DNA from: Pseudoclavibacter sp. RFBB5
GTDB taxonomy: Bacteria; Actinomycetota; Actinomycetes; Actinomycetales; Microbacteriaceae
Reading direction: 5' to 3'
Assembly: GCF_002931555.1 (NCBI RefSeq)
Contig: NZ_PSTZ01000004.1
Location: 1-64,000 of the forward strand
Length of the DNA: 64,000 nucleotides
Below, piece after piece: positions 29,747 through 38,320 of the stretch (its first letter is position 1; each line of letters starts with the position of its first letter). A model generated the notes under the pieces. The model was not told where the DNA came from and made no database searches. It worked only from the letters and a program-made list of their open reading frames with translations. The translations under genes were made by a program, and so were the position numbers.

Positions 29747-30841
29747 TCAGCTCTCAGAACTCGCGTGCTTCTCCCCGTCGACGCGGTACTCGACTTCAGC
29801 GACGATCTTTCGCAGCGCGTAGATCGTGACTGATCGGCGTTGCGCGGGCGGGTCCCACCCGGTGTGGTGCTCGAACTCGAGCTGCTGCAGGTCTTCGAGG
29901 GCGGTGGATGCGGCGCTGAGTCGCGGAGAGAGGTCGTCGTCGGGGTCCTCCCACGCGCGGATGAGCTGCGCGATTTGCTCGCCCGCCGCGGCGAGTGCTC
30001 GACTCGACTCCGCTTCAGCCTCGCTCCAGGACTTCTCGAGGAACGGCTCCTGGAGTTCGGCGATGTGTCGGATGATGCGGCTGAGGCTGTCGAGCTGGCC
30101 TTGGGCCGAGTTGCTGTCGAACTTCGACCGGAGGCGCCGCGCGTTGCCTCGCAGGTTGTCCTGCACTTCGCCCACGAGGGACTTCGCGTCGGTGAGCTGA
30201 GTGTCGAGGCGACGGAGTGAGGCGCGCCAGTCATCGAGTGCGTCCTGGGGAAGCTCCTCACCGGGGAGCTCGGTGGCACGTTTGATGGCGTCAGCAGCCG
30301 CGGTCTTGACCGTGCCGAGGGCCGTGAGTGCCTGCTTCGTCCCGGTCGTCGGTGGTATCAGCAGGTTCAGGCCGACGCCGATGGCGGCTCCTACGGCCAT
30401 CTGCACGACATAGCCGATGGAGAATCCGTCCGGGTTCGCGCCGCCGACGACGAACACGAACAGAGCCGCGATCGGGATGTAGTCGCGTCCCGCACCGAAG
30501 GCGGGGATGCCGGCCAGCAGCGTTCCGGCGCCGACGGCGACGGGAACGGCGAGCGCCACGGGGGTGCCCAGGGTGACGAGCGCGCCGGATGCGAGGACAC
30601 CGAGGAGCACCCCCACCACGACCTGCACGCTCGACCGCACTGATCCGGCGACCGTGGGCACGCTTGCGACGAGCGCGCCGAGCGGTGCGTAGTAGGCGTA
30701 CGCATTGGCCTCTCCGGGGACGAGGTGACCGGCGTACCAGGCGAGCGTCGCGGCGGCTGCCGTCTTGGCGACGTGCAGGAGCCGAGATGGGGTGACGGCG
30801 GGGAGGAGGGCGCGGACGATTCTTTGCATCCCTCTCAGCAT
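29747..30841 (-). CDS. FUSC-family (aromatic acid exporter-like) membrane protein
   Basis: The product (364 aa from the ATG at 30841; 30829 is an alternative start) has six N-terminal hydrophobic segments in the fusaric-acid-resistance style: LHVAKTAAAATLAWYAGHL, then YYAPLGALVASVPTVAGSV, SSVQVVVGVLLGVLASGALV, VAVPVAVGAGTLLAGIPA-like and GYVVQMAVGAAIGVGLNLLIPP. The C-terminal half (about 185-350) is a soluble helical region with many charged residues (WRASLRRLDTQLTDAKSLVGEVQDNLRG), as in the YccS/ArAE group. Efflux of aromatic acids or other compounds is the family suggestion. The gene is isolated, between a nuclease-like gene and the propeller gene's terminator. Confidence 0.8.
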   Translation of the reverse strand: MLRGMQRIVRALLPAVTPSRLLHVAKTAAAATLAWYAGHLVPGEANAYAYYAPLGALVASVPTVAGSVRSSVQVVVGVLLGVLASGALVTLGTPVALAVPVAVGAGTLLAGIPAFGAGRDYIPIAALFVFVVGGANPDGFSIGYVVQMAVGAAIGVGLNLLIPPTTGTKQALTALGTVKTAAADAIKRATELPGEELPQDALDDWRASLRRLDTQLTDAKSLVGEVQDNLRGNARRLRSKFDSNSAQGQLDSLSRIIRHIAELQEPFLEKSWSEAEAESSRALAAAGEQIAQLIRAWEDPDDDLSPRLSAASTALEDLQQLEFEHHTGWDPPAQRRSVTIYALRKIVAEVEYRVDGEKHASSES

Positions 30842-30881
30842 GATGGTTCGCGCGCATCCCGCGCTGGGACTTGACAGGCAT

Positions 30882-30907
30882 GGGCCGGACGCGTGTGCGT
30901 CCGGCCC
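30882..30907 (-). terminator. Hairpin terminator of the propeller gene
   Basis: GGGCCGGACGC (30882-30892) pairs perfectly with GCGTCCGGCCC (30897-30907) around GTGT. On the minus strand it follows the stop at 30941 by 34 bases. Confidence 0.8.
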
Positions 30908-30940
30908 CTGGTCCATCTCGCTTCGATTTAGTTCAGCTGC

Positions 30941-32542
30941 CTAGCAGACCGTGCCTTCGATGACGTAGCCGCCGCCGTAGTAGCTGCCGGCGGTGGGGTG
31001 GTAGCCCCACACGTTGAGGTCGATGACGTTGTCGCTCGGGACCAGCTTCGGGTTGCCGCGTGTGCCGTTGTCGAGGTTGCCGCCCCACGCGTAGACGCTG
31101 CCGTCGGAGGCGAGCGCGAGGTAGGTGCCGTCGGACGCGAAGACCTTCGTGATGGCCTTGCCCGCTGCGTCGCCGGTCTTCGCCTCCGCCTTGAACGCGT
31201 AGTTGACGCTGACCCCGGGGATCTGCGTGGACGCGTGGAACTGCATCATCGTTCCGGTCGACGTGATGTAGAGGCCGCCGACGTAGTTGCGGATCGCCCA
31301 CGAGGCGAAGGCCGCGACGTTTCGTGCGCGTCGTGTCCACGCGGTGCCGCCCGACGAGAAGCCGAACGCGGCCCCGCTTGTCCAGAGGTCACCGTTCGCT
31401 GTGCGCACGATGATGGCGCCCGAGTTCGCCTCGACCTGGGCGATGCCGGTGGGCGCGCCGGCCACGGTCGTGAGGGTGTGTCCGTTGGTCCACTGTCGGA
31501 TCGTGCCGTTCGCGAAGAGAACCGCGCCGCCATGCACGAAGCTGCTCTCGCGCACCCCGAACGTGCTGATCGCCGTCGCGCCCGCGGTGCCCGAGATGAG
31601 GGTGGCGTTGGCGGTCGTGCCGCTTGTCGCGTTGCTCCAGTAGTACAGGCCGGCCGAGGTGAGCACGTAGCTGAAGCCGTCATTCGACTCCGCGGCGATG
31701 ACGGTGCCGGTGATGCCGGCGACCTTGGCGACGACGGGGGCGCCTGTGCCGGTTCCGGTGCGGTACCACTGGTAGACCTCAGCGCCGGTGGCGCCGGTCG
31801 CGACGCCGCCTGTGGAGTTGTTGCCGTCCTGCAGCGAGGTCCATGCGTCGACGAACGTCATGTTCGCGACGTTCGCGCCGCCGTACTGCAGCGTGCCCGG
31901 TGCGGTCTGCGGTGAGCCGACGTTGCGGCCCCAGTAGCGGACGAGGCCGCCAGCGACCAGCACTGCGGCGTTCGACCCTGCGCTGCTGCCGGCCTGGTCG
32001 CCGGAGATCGAGCCGACCGTGGCGGTCGTGAGACCGGGAACGGTCGACCAGTTGATCTGGGGTGCATTGCTGCTTGAGGTGCCCACGTCGCGCGTGATCT
32101 GCACGACCTGGCCGGGGGACGCGGTGATCGACCCGTAGGCGTAGGCGACGACGCCCTGGTAGGTGGCCGTGATCGTGTAGGCGCCCGCGGTGCCGGTAGC
32201 TCGGAAGGCGGGGACCTGGGCGACTCCGCTGGCGCCGATCGCGACGGTCGCGGTGCGTCCTCCGGTCGTGAACTCCAGCCCCATGGGGAGCTGGATGGCG
32301 ACGGTCCCCGTGGCCGGGGCCGGCTTGTCCCCGACGGTGGCCTCGAAGCGGACCTGCCCGGCGTCGACGGTGCCGCATCGGGTGGCGCCGAACCCGGTGA
32401 GTCCGACGATGAGCGGTTCGTTGGAGGCTGCGGCGAGCGGTGCGCTGGCGACCGCGGCGAGCACGGGTGTGGTCCAGGCTGCGGTCGCGATGACCGTCCG
32501 GCGCGAGAGGCGGCTCTTGGGGTCGGATGCAACGTGCGTCAT
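30941..32542 (-). CDS. Tat-exported RCC1-like beta-propeller protein
   Basis: The 533-aa product starts at 32542 after a good ribosome binding site (CCAGGAGCCCAC). The signal SRRTVIATAAWTTPVLAAVA is a twin-arginine type; cleavage is expected near residue 40. Residues 40-150 look like an Ig/bacterial big-type domain (KPAPATGTVAIQLPMGLEF, AGAYTITATYQG). The rest consists of about seven weak repeats in the style of RCC1/BNR blades: GGLVRYWGRNVGS, SAGLYYWSN, NGTIRQWTNG, NGDLWTSG, TGTMMQFH and DGSVYAWGGNLDNGTRG. It ends with a cysteine. It is probably a secreted or surface propeller. It is divergent from another Tat-exported protein gene. Confidence 0.85.
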   Translation of the reverse strand: MTHVASDPKSRLSRRTVIATAAWTTPVLAAVASAPLAAASNEPLIVGLTGFGATRCGTVDAGQVRFEATVGDKPAPATGTVAIQLPMGLEFTTGGRTATVAIGASGVAQVPAFRATGTAGAYTITATYQGVVAYAYGSITASPGQVVQITRDVGTSSSNAPQINWSTVPGLTTATVGSISGDQAGSSAGSNAAVLVAGGLVRYWGRNVGSPQTAPGTLQYGGANVANMTFVDAWTSLQDGNNSTGGVATGATGAEVYQWYRTGTGTGAPVVAKVAGITGTVIAAESNDGFSYVLTSAGLYYWSNATSGTTANATLISGTAGATAISTFGVRESSFVHGGAVLFANGTIRQWTNGHTLTTVAGAPTGIAQVEANSGAIIVRTANGDLWTSGAAFGFSSGGTAWTRRARNVAAFASWAIRNYVGGLYITSTGTMMQFHASTQIPGVSVNYAFKAEAKTGDAAGKAITKVFASDGTYLALASDGSVYAWGGNLDNGTRGNPKLVPSDNVIDLNVWGYHPTAGSYYGGGYVIEGTVC

Positions 32543-32710
32543 GTGGGCTCCTGGAAAGGTCTTGTCCGAGTGGATGCGCGTGCATGCGTCGGCGCGCTGT
32601 GGCCCCAGGTCGAAGACTTCGAAAGCGAGATGGATGCGCTGGCTGGGCGAGCGAGACGCCGCACGACAGGGCGCCGACCACTTGGTTGGGTGAAGCTCGA
32701 GACTGTCAGA

Positions 32711-32727
32711 TGTGAACGGCGTTCACA
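32711..32727. promoter_or_regulatory. Perfect 17-bp palindrome, candidate operator
   Basis: TGTGAACGGCGTTCACA is an 8-1-8 perfect inverted repeat. It lies between two divergent Tat-protein genes in the only AT-rich stretch nearby. It resembles operators of Crp/Fnr- or LacI-type regulators; no such gene is adjacent. Confidence 0.5.
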
Positions 32728-32737
32728 ATTTTTTCGA

Positions 32738-32761
32738 GGACTAATTCCGTGGACTAATCAC
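32738..32761 (+). promoter_or_regulatory. GGACTA direct repeat, copy 2
   Basis: GGACTA-N7-GGACTAATCAC with a 13-bp period. It matches 18744-18767 (opposite strand) at 20 of 24 positions. It lies 126 bp before the start at 32887. Confidence 0.45.
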
Positions 32762-32886
32762 GACACAGAGGGGTCGATTTTCCGTAAGTGGCCATCGGTA
32801 TCCGGTTACCTTCGGAGCTGCCCACCGACCTGTTGGTGGGGAAGCTCTCGACATGACCGGTCGACCATGGCCGGCAAGGAAGCCAC

Positions 32887-33912
32887 ATGCCCGAAACCCC
32901 CTCCAGTTCATCCACCCGAACCACTGGCTTGGATCGACGCCACCTGCTCAAGGGCATCGCCTGGAGCACTCCGGTCATCGCTGCGACGTTCGCGAGCCCT
33001 GCGCACGCGGCAAGCCAGGGTTGTGTCGGCACCTTCACCTTCTCGCCGACCACTCTCGTCGGAGGGCAGCGACGGTTCGTCGTCGTCACGACGGCCGCGA
33101 GCGGCGGTTCGTACACCTCCCCGTTGACGATCACGAAGACCGGTGGCGATTCAACCGCGCAGGTGACGCTGACGCTCACGGGCGCCGGCTACAGCTTCCC
33201 CGGATTCGGAGCTACCCGCGTCGTGGACCTCGTCGGGGGTTCCATCACCGTGCAGGTCGCAGCAAGCTCCACCGCGGTGACCAATGGGGCAACCCTGACG
33301 GCGCGCGTCACCGGGGTGCCAGGCCAGACCTGCGCTGCCGCGACGTTGCCGCTCGGGCGCCGAGTCCTCTCCATCTCGTCGACGTTCGGTGCCGGGTTCT
33401 ATCCGAACAGGCGATGGTCGGGCAGCATGCCAGCGAGCGTCGCCGGCTTCTACCAGTTCGACGCAGACCCGAGGTCCGTCGATCCCAAGTCCTTCAACGT
33501 CATCAACACCTCGCCAGGTGACGTGCTCTCGAACATCTCCATCGAGTTCGGGACCTCGCTGAACTGGCCGGTCCTCCCGTTCGTCAGACTCGACGGCTCG
33601 AGCACGCAGTGGACCGTCCCGGTCTCCGCCAACCGAACCGTCGTGCGCGACGGCACGACCTTCAACCTGTGGCGGAGCACCTACACCGGCGCGGACATCG
33701 TCGCGGCCGGCTCCACCACCGCCATTCCCATCGGTATGTACTTCCGCCAGAACGGTGTCACCGCGAACTCGTCGACGCGGGGCGCGACCAACTTCACCTG
33801 GCGCTACGTCACGGTCTCCGGAACACCTATGCGCCTGGAGCGTGAAGTCGCTGAGATCATCAACACGAACCGTGAAGCGCCCACCCCGGCCAACCCGAAC
33901 CCGAGCTCGTAA
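32887..33912 (+). CDS. Tat-exported protein, 341 aa
   Basis: The ATG at 32887 follows AAGGAAGCCAC. The signal DRRHLLKGIAWSTPVIAATF with SPAHAAS is a twin-arginine type with the W-S-T-P variant of the shared motif. Residues 42-160 form a beta-rich Thr/Ser domain with two cysteines (SQGCVGTF, GQTCAAAT) that may form a disulfide. Residues 165-330 are a second domain containing SFNVINTSPGDVLSNISIEFG and TNFTWRYVTVSGTPMRLEREV. The C-terminus is Pro/Asn-rich and has no anchor. Probably a secreted or wall-associated protein of unknown function. It shares a 344-bp divergent promoter region with the propeller gene. A perfect 54-bp palindrome follows its stop. Confidence 0.82.
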   Translation: MPETPSSSSTRTTGLDRRHLLKGIAWSTPVIAATFASPAHAASQGCVGTFTFSPTTLVGGQRRFVVVTTAASGGSYTSPLTITKTGGDSTAQVTLTLTGAGYSFPGFGATRVVDLVGGSITVQVAASSTAVTNGATLTARVTGVPGQTCAAATLPLGRRVLSISSTFGAGFYPNRRWSGSMPASVAGFYQFDADPRSVDPKSFNVINTSPGDVLSNISIEFGTSLNWPVLPFVRLDGSSTQWTVPVSANRTVVRDGTTFNLWRSTYTGADIVAAGSTTAIPIGMYFRQNGVTANSSTRGATNFTWRYVTVSGTPMRLEREVAEIINTNREAPTPANPNPSS

Positions 33913-33936
33913 CCTCCACCGAGACGGTGCTTGAGG

Positions 33937-33990
33937 CACAGCAAGGGGGCGGGGTGGATGCACGTGCATCCACCCCGCCCCCTTGCTGTG
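33937..33990. terminator. Perfect 54-bp palindrome, bidirectional terminator
   Basis: Bases 33937-33963 and 33964-33990 are exact reverse complements with no loop; the centre is CACGTG. It lies between the convergent genes ending at 33912 and 34000. Confidence 0.9.
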
Positions 33991-33999
33991 GTGTTCGGA

Positions 34000-35796
34000 T
34001 CAGCGCTCGGTCTGCGTGGCCGCGCCCTTGTCAGACGCGGATGCGGACCCGGACGAACCCACGATAGGCATCTGGTTCGTCTGAGGTCCGGCGACCGGCA
34101 CGCTCATGACCGGTGCCCGACGCAGCCATGGGAACTTCGGGCGCTTCGGCTCACGCTCCACGGGCTCTTCCACTTCGAGACCGTAGAAATCACCGATGTG
34201 GTCGACGAATGCGGCGCGACGCGCCCGCTCATACGCGCGCTTCTCGCGTCCGAACGCGACGGCCGTCGCCCAGCAGGTGAGCAGGAGCACCACCGAGAAC
34301 GGCAGCGCGATGCTGATCGCCGCTGTCTGCAGGGCGTTGAGCCCGCCGGCCAGTAGCAGTGCTGTCGCCAGCACCGAGGTGATGACGGCGAAGAAGGCCC
34401 GCACCCAGTTCTTCGGCTCAGCCTGCCCGCCGGACGCGAGCATGCCCATGACGAGGGCACCGGAATCTGCAGACGTGATGAAGAAGATCGCGATGAGGAT
34501 GATCGCGCCGATGGTGAGCACGGCGCCACCCGGGAGCTGCGCAAGCATCTGGAACAGGGCACCCTCGACATCCACCGAGCCATCTGACTGCACGAAGTCC
34601 GTCACGCCGTTCAGCTGCATCCACAGCGCCGTGCCACCCAGCACCGCGAACCAGAGGAACGTCACGAGCGTTGGTACGAGCATGACACCTGTCACGAACT
34701 CGCGGACAGTGCGGCCACGCGAGATGCGGGCGATGAAGACGCCAACGAAGGGCGCCCACGACATCCACCAGCCCCAGTAGAAGGTGCTCCAGGACGACTG
34801 CCAGTCGATTCCGGCCTCACCGGAGAACGCACTGGTCGAGAACGTGAGGCTGACGAAGTTCTGCAGGTAGTTTCCGATCGACTGCACGAAGTCGCGGAGC
34901 AGGAACTGGCTGGGGCCGACGATCAAGATGAACAGGAGCAGCCCGGCCGCGAGGATCAGGTTCGTGTTCGAGAGCCATTTCATGCCCTTGCCGACACCCG
35001 AGAGGACCGAGAACAGGACGAACGCGGTGATGACGACGATGATCGCGATCGACGCGGTGGTCGACGGCTCGAGGATGCCGGCGGCGTCGAGACCGGATCC
35101 GATCTGCAGGACGCCCAGTCCCAGGGAGGTCGCCACGCCGAAGATCGTGCCGACCAGGGCGACGACGTCGATGAGGTTGCCCCAGCCGCCACGCACACGG
35201 CGGCCGAGAAGCGGTTCGAGGGCCCAGCGCACGCTGACCGGTCGGCCGCGGCGGTGGATGGCATACGCGAGTGCGAGGCCGAGAACGATGTAGATCGACC
35301 AGGCGTGCACGCCCCAGTGCAGGTAGGTCTGGGACAGCGCCTGCTGAGCCAGCTGATTCTCTGTGCCGGTCACGCCGGGCTTGGGATCGATGAAGTGGCT
35401 GAGCGGCTCACTCACTCCGTAGAAGACGAGGCCGATGCCCATCCCCGCCGCGAAGAGCAGGGAGAGCCAGCTCAGGTTCGAGAACTCCGGCTTGTCGTCG
35501 TCCTTGCCGAGCTTGATGTCGCCGTACTTGCCGAAGCCCATCCAGAGGCTGAACGCCACGAAGAACGCGGCGATGAGTACGTAGTACCAGCTGAAGTTCC
35601 GGACGATCCACGATTGCACCGCGCTGAAGACGGTGTCTGCGGCGCTGGGGGCGACGATCGAGAACCCCGCGAAGGCCAGGACGATGATCGCGGCGGGCCA
35701 GAACACCCACCGCTTGATGGCAGGCGGGACGCGTTTGTCAGGGACGGTTGCATCCGTCAGGCCAGGGGAATCTGGTGCAGGGGAGCTGGAAGTCAC
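34000..35796 (-). CDS. BCCT-family betaine/carnitine/choline transporter
   Basis: This 598-aa sodium- or proton-coupled transporter takes up compatible solutes such as glycine betaine. It has twelve membrane segments between about residues 30 and 515. Family landmarks are LSWLSLLFAAGMGIGLVFYGVSEP (first repeat, Gly-rich), the signature TM8 block WSTFYWGWWMSWAPFVGVFIARISRGRTVREF with its tryptophan box, and FFITSADSGALVMGMLASGG. The N-terminus (33 residues) is short. The C-terminal tail of about 80 residues is charged, as in osmosensing members such as BetP, but has few of the clustered Arg/Lys of BetP. The gene stands alone. Confidence 0.95.
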   Translation of the reverse strand: MTSSSPAPDSPGLTDATVPDKRVPPAIKRWVFWPAAIIVLAFAGFSIVAPSAADTVFSAVQSWIVRNFSWYYVLIAAFFVAFSLWMGFGKYGDIKLGKDDDKPEFSNLSWLSLLFAAGMGIGLVFYGVSEPLSHFIDPKPGVTGTENQLAQQALSQTYLHWGVHAWSIYIVLGLALAYAIHRRGRPVSVRWALEPLLGRRVRGGWGNLIDVVALVGTIFGVATSLGLGVLQIGSGLDAAGILEPSTTASIAIIVVITAFVLFSVLSGVGKGMKWLSNTNLILAAGLLLFILIVGPSQFLLRDFVQSIGNYLQNFVSLTFSTSAFSGEAGIDWQSSWSTFYWGWWMSWAPFVGVFIARISRGRTVREFVTGVMLVPTLVTFLWFAVLGGTALWMQLNGVTDFVQSDGSVDVEGALFQMLAQLPGGAVLTIGAIILIAIFFITSADSGALVMGMLASGGQAEPKNWVRAFFAVITSVLATALLLAGGLNALQTAAISIALPFSVVLLLTCWATAVAFGREKRAYERARRAAFVDHIGDFYGLEVEEPVEREPKRPKFPWLRRAPVMSVPVAGPQTNQMPIVGSSGSASASDKGAATQTER

Positions 35797-35860
35797 TGCG
35801 TCAATGGTACGCGAGCTTCCAGAAATCGCTAGTTGGCCTAGGTATCTGGGTTGTCGAAGG

Positions 35861-36646
35861 TCAGGAGGGCTCGCTGCGAACCAGCTCGTGAACGCCCGAG
35901 ATGATCTCGTCCGGGCGGAACGGGTACCGCTCGATCTCGCGCTGATCGCTGATGCCCGTCAGCACGAGCACGGTGTGCAGGCCGGCCTCCATGCCCGCGA
36001 CGATGTCGGTGTCCATTCGGTCGCCGATCATGGCCGTGTTGTGCGAGTGGGCACCGATCTTGTTGAGCGCCGAGCGGAACATCATCGGGTTCGGCTTGCC
36101 GACCACGTAGGGCTCGCGGCCCGTGGCCTTCGTGATGAGCGCCGCGATCGCACCCGTCGCTGGCAGCGGGCCGTCCGCGCTCGGACCGGTCGCGTCCGGG
36201 TTCGTGACGATGAAGCGCGCGCCGTTGCCGATGAGGCGGATCGCCTTCGTGATGGCATCGAACGAGTAGTTGCGCGTCTCGCCGACGACCACGAAATCCG
36301 GGTCGGTCTCGGTCATAATGTAGCCGGCCTCGTGCAGGGCGGTGAGGAGGCCTGCCTCGCCGATCACGAACGCCGAGCCACCGGGCAGCTGCTGCTTCAG
36401 GAAGTCCGCCGTCGCGAGCGCCGAGGTCCAGAGTCGATCCTCCGGCACGTTGATGCCACCAGCGCGCAGTCGGGCTGCGAGGTCTCGCGCCGTGAAGATG
36501 GAGTTGTTCGTGAGCACCAGGTACGGGGTGTCGTCGCGCTGCCACTGCGCGAGCAGCTCCACGGCGCCGGGCAGCGCCGCCTGCTCGTGCACGAGCACGC
36601 CATCCATGTCAGTGAGCCAGCATTCGACGTTCGAGCGATCGACCAT
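35861..36646 (-). CDS. HAD-IIA (NagD-like) phosphatase
   Basis: The 261-aa product has the HAD motifs: motif I LTDMDGVLV (Asp13, Asp15), motif II VLTNNS, a lysine in VVGKPNPMMF, and motif IV MIGDRMDTDIVAGMEAG. The inserted cap between motifs II and III is of the C2/NagD type. Known relatives hydrolyse nucleotide or sugar monophosphates in the cytoplasm; the substrate here is unknown. It is divergent from a 59-aa membrane protein gene and convergent with nothing; the gap to the BCCT gene start is 64 bp. Confidence 0.92.
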   Translation of the reverse strand: MVDRSNVECWLTDMDGVLVHEQAALPGAVELLAQWQRDDTPYLVLTNNSIFTARDLAARLRAGGINVPEDRLWTSALATADFLKQQLPGGSAFVIGEAGLLTALHEAGYIMTETDPDFVVVGETRNYSFDAITKAIRLIGNGARFIVTNPDATGPSADGPLPATGAIAALITKATGREPYVVGKPNPMMFRSALNKIGAHSHNTAMIGDRMDTDIVAGMEAGLHTVLVLTGISDQREIERYPFRPDEIISGVHELVRSEPS

Positions 36647-36735
36647 GCCCTCAGCCTAGGTGGGCCCACCGACAGAAGGGCGGTCGATCCCAGACTCGCC
36701 GGGGCGGAGAGGGGATCGCGTAGACTCTTTCCATC

Positions 36736-36915
36736 ATGGACTTCTTCCTCAACGCACTCTGGTCGATCATCCCGACGGTGATCATCGGGGCCGCGTTCTT
36801 CTGGATCCTGACGTCGATCCTCTCCGGCGATCGCCGCGAGCGTGCCATGGCCGACAAGATCGAGCGCGAAGAACGCGCCCGCCTCGGCCTTCCGCAGCTC
36901 GACGCGAACAGCTAG
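36736..36915 (+). CDS. Small single-pass membrane protein, 59 aa
   Basis: The ATG at 36736 lies nine bases after TAGACT (36721-36726), so the message is leaderless or nearly so. The product has a membrane segment at about 4-27 (FLNALWSIIPTVIIGAAFFWILTSIL) followed by a charged helix DRRERAMADKIEREERARLGLPQLD. It resembles a short conserved actinobacterial protein of unknown function. A hairpin follows at 36939. It probably sits in the membrane with the charged helix in the cytoplasm. Confidence 0.75.
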   Translation: MDFFLNALWSIIPTVIIGAAFFWILTSILSGDRRERAMADKIEREERARLGLPQLDANS

Positions 36916-36938
36916 CACCCCTTCTTCCTCTCCATCCT

Positions 36939-36962
36939 GACCTCCTCGCTGACGAGGGGGTC
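36939..36962 (+). terminator. Hairpin after the 59-aa gene
   Basis: GACCTCCTCG (36939-36948) pairs with CGAGGGGGTC (36953-36962) with one mismatch around CTGA; it lies just before the MFS gene. Confidence 0.55.
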
Positions 36963-36987
36963 AGTTCTCGTCGTCTGGACCCGACCC

Positions 36988-38277
36988 ATGTCATTCCTGC
37001 TCAACTGGGCGTCGCCCAAGCCGCTCGGCACGCCGTTCCGGTTCCTGCTGTCTTCCTCGCTGTTCTCGAACCTCGCCGACGGCATCCTCATCGCGGCGGG
37101 GCCGCTGCTTGTCGCGAGCCTCACCCGTGACCCGCTGCTCGTCTCGCTCGCGCTCGTCGTCCAGCAGCTCCCGTGGCTCGTGTTCGGACTCTTCGCCGGT
37201 GTCGTCGCCGACCGTCTTCCTCGCGTCGCGATCATCGTCGCGGGGGCTCTGAGCAGAGTCCTGATGCTGGCGATCATCGGCGCGCTCGTGCTGACCGACA
37301 CCATCAATCTGCCGGTCCTCTACGTCGCCCTGTTCCTCGTCGGCTCGGCCGAGGTGTTCACCGACAACGCGTGGACCTCGATCGTGCCGGACCTCGTGCC
37401 CTCGAAGGAACTCGGCATCGGGAACTCGCGACTCATCGCGAGCCAGACCGTCATGAACCAGCTGGCCGGACCCGCGATCGGCGGGGCGCTGTTCGCCGCG
37501 GCGCACGCGATCCCGTACGGCGTGACGGTCGTGGCACTGCTCTTCGCCGTGGTCCTGGTCTCGCGCATCACGTCGCCACCGGTCTCGACGGCGACGACGG
37601 GGCCGATCGAGACGGTGCGCTCGGTCGCACGCGTGCGCCGCGACATCGCCAAGGGCTTCGCCTGGCTGTGGCAGAACCCGCCGGTGCGCACGCTCGCGAT
37701 CATCCTCTTCGCCTTCAACATCACCTACGGAATGACGTACGGAGTGCTCGTGCTCTACGCGAAGCAGCGCCTGGGGCTCGACGACGCCGGATACGGCCTC
37801 CTGCTCGCCGTCTCGGCGCTAGGTGGGCTGGTGGGCACGGCGTTCTATGCCCGCCTCGAGCGTCGGTTCTCCTACACGAGCCTCATGCGCGCCTGCCTCG
37901 CGCTCGAGACCGTGCTCCATCTTGTGCTCGCGGCGACAGCAAACGTCATCGTCGCTGGCGCGACGATGTTCGTCTTCGGCATGTACACGGTCATCTGGGC
38001 AACGCTCGCGAGCACGATCCGGGGCCGTGCCGTGCCGAGCCGGATGCGCGGCCGGGTGTCGAGCGTCTACTTCCTCGGCATGATCGGCGGGATGGCGATC
38101 GGGACGTTCGTGGGCGGGCTCATCGGCCAGGGGTTCGGCATCGTCGCGACGATCTGGGTCGCGTTCGGGGTCAGCATCCTCATCCTGGCGCTCGTCTGGA
38201 GGTCACTGGTCAACGTGGGTCGAGCGGGTGCTCTGAGGGAGCACCCAGATAGCTCCGGGGAGCGCGGCGTAACCTGA
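36988..38277 (+). CDS. MFS exporter (EntS/MFS_3-like)
   Basis: The 429-aa product has twelve membrane segments. The N-terminal block FRFLLSSSLFSNLADGILIAAGPLLVASLT and LPWLVFGLFAGVVADRLPRV (with motif A-like GVVADR) and SAEVFTDNAWTSIVPDLVP match the MFS_3 family of EntS-like exporters and macrolide-efflux-like proteins. A cytoplasmic loop of about 30 residues separates the halves (PVSTATTGPIETVRSVARVRRDI). The substrate is unknown; no siderophore genes are near. The ATG at 36988 has no strong ribosome binding site. A lipoprotein gene follows after 43 bp and may be co-transcribed. Confidence 0.88.
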   Translation: MSFLLNWASPKPLGTPFRFLLSSSLFSNLADGILIAAGPLLVASLTRDPLLVSLALVVQQLPWLVFGLFAGVVADRLPRVAIIVAGALSRVLMLAIIGALVLTDTINLPVLYVALFLVGSAEVFTDNAWTSIVPDLVPSKELGIGNSRLIASQTVMNQLAGPAIGGALFAAAHAIPYGVTVVALLFAVVLVSRITSPPVSTATTGPIETVRSVARVRRDIAKGFAWLWQNPPVRTLAIILFAFNITYGMTYGVLVLYAKQRLGLDDAGYGLLLAVSALGGLVGTAFYARLERRFSYTSLMRACLALETVLHLVLAATANVIVAGATMFVFGMYTVIWATLASTIRGRAVPSRMRGRVSSVYFLGMIGGMAIGTFVGGLIGQGFGIVATIWVAFGVSILILALVWRSLVNVGRAGALREHPDSSGERGVT

Positions 38278-38320
38278 TCGGCATCGTGCTGGATCGAGGA
38301 CGCGGAGGAGGGTGCTGACG

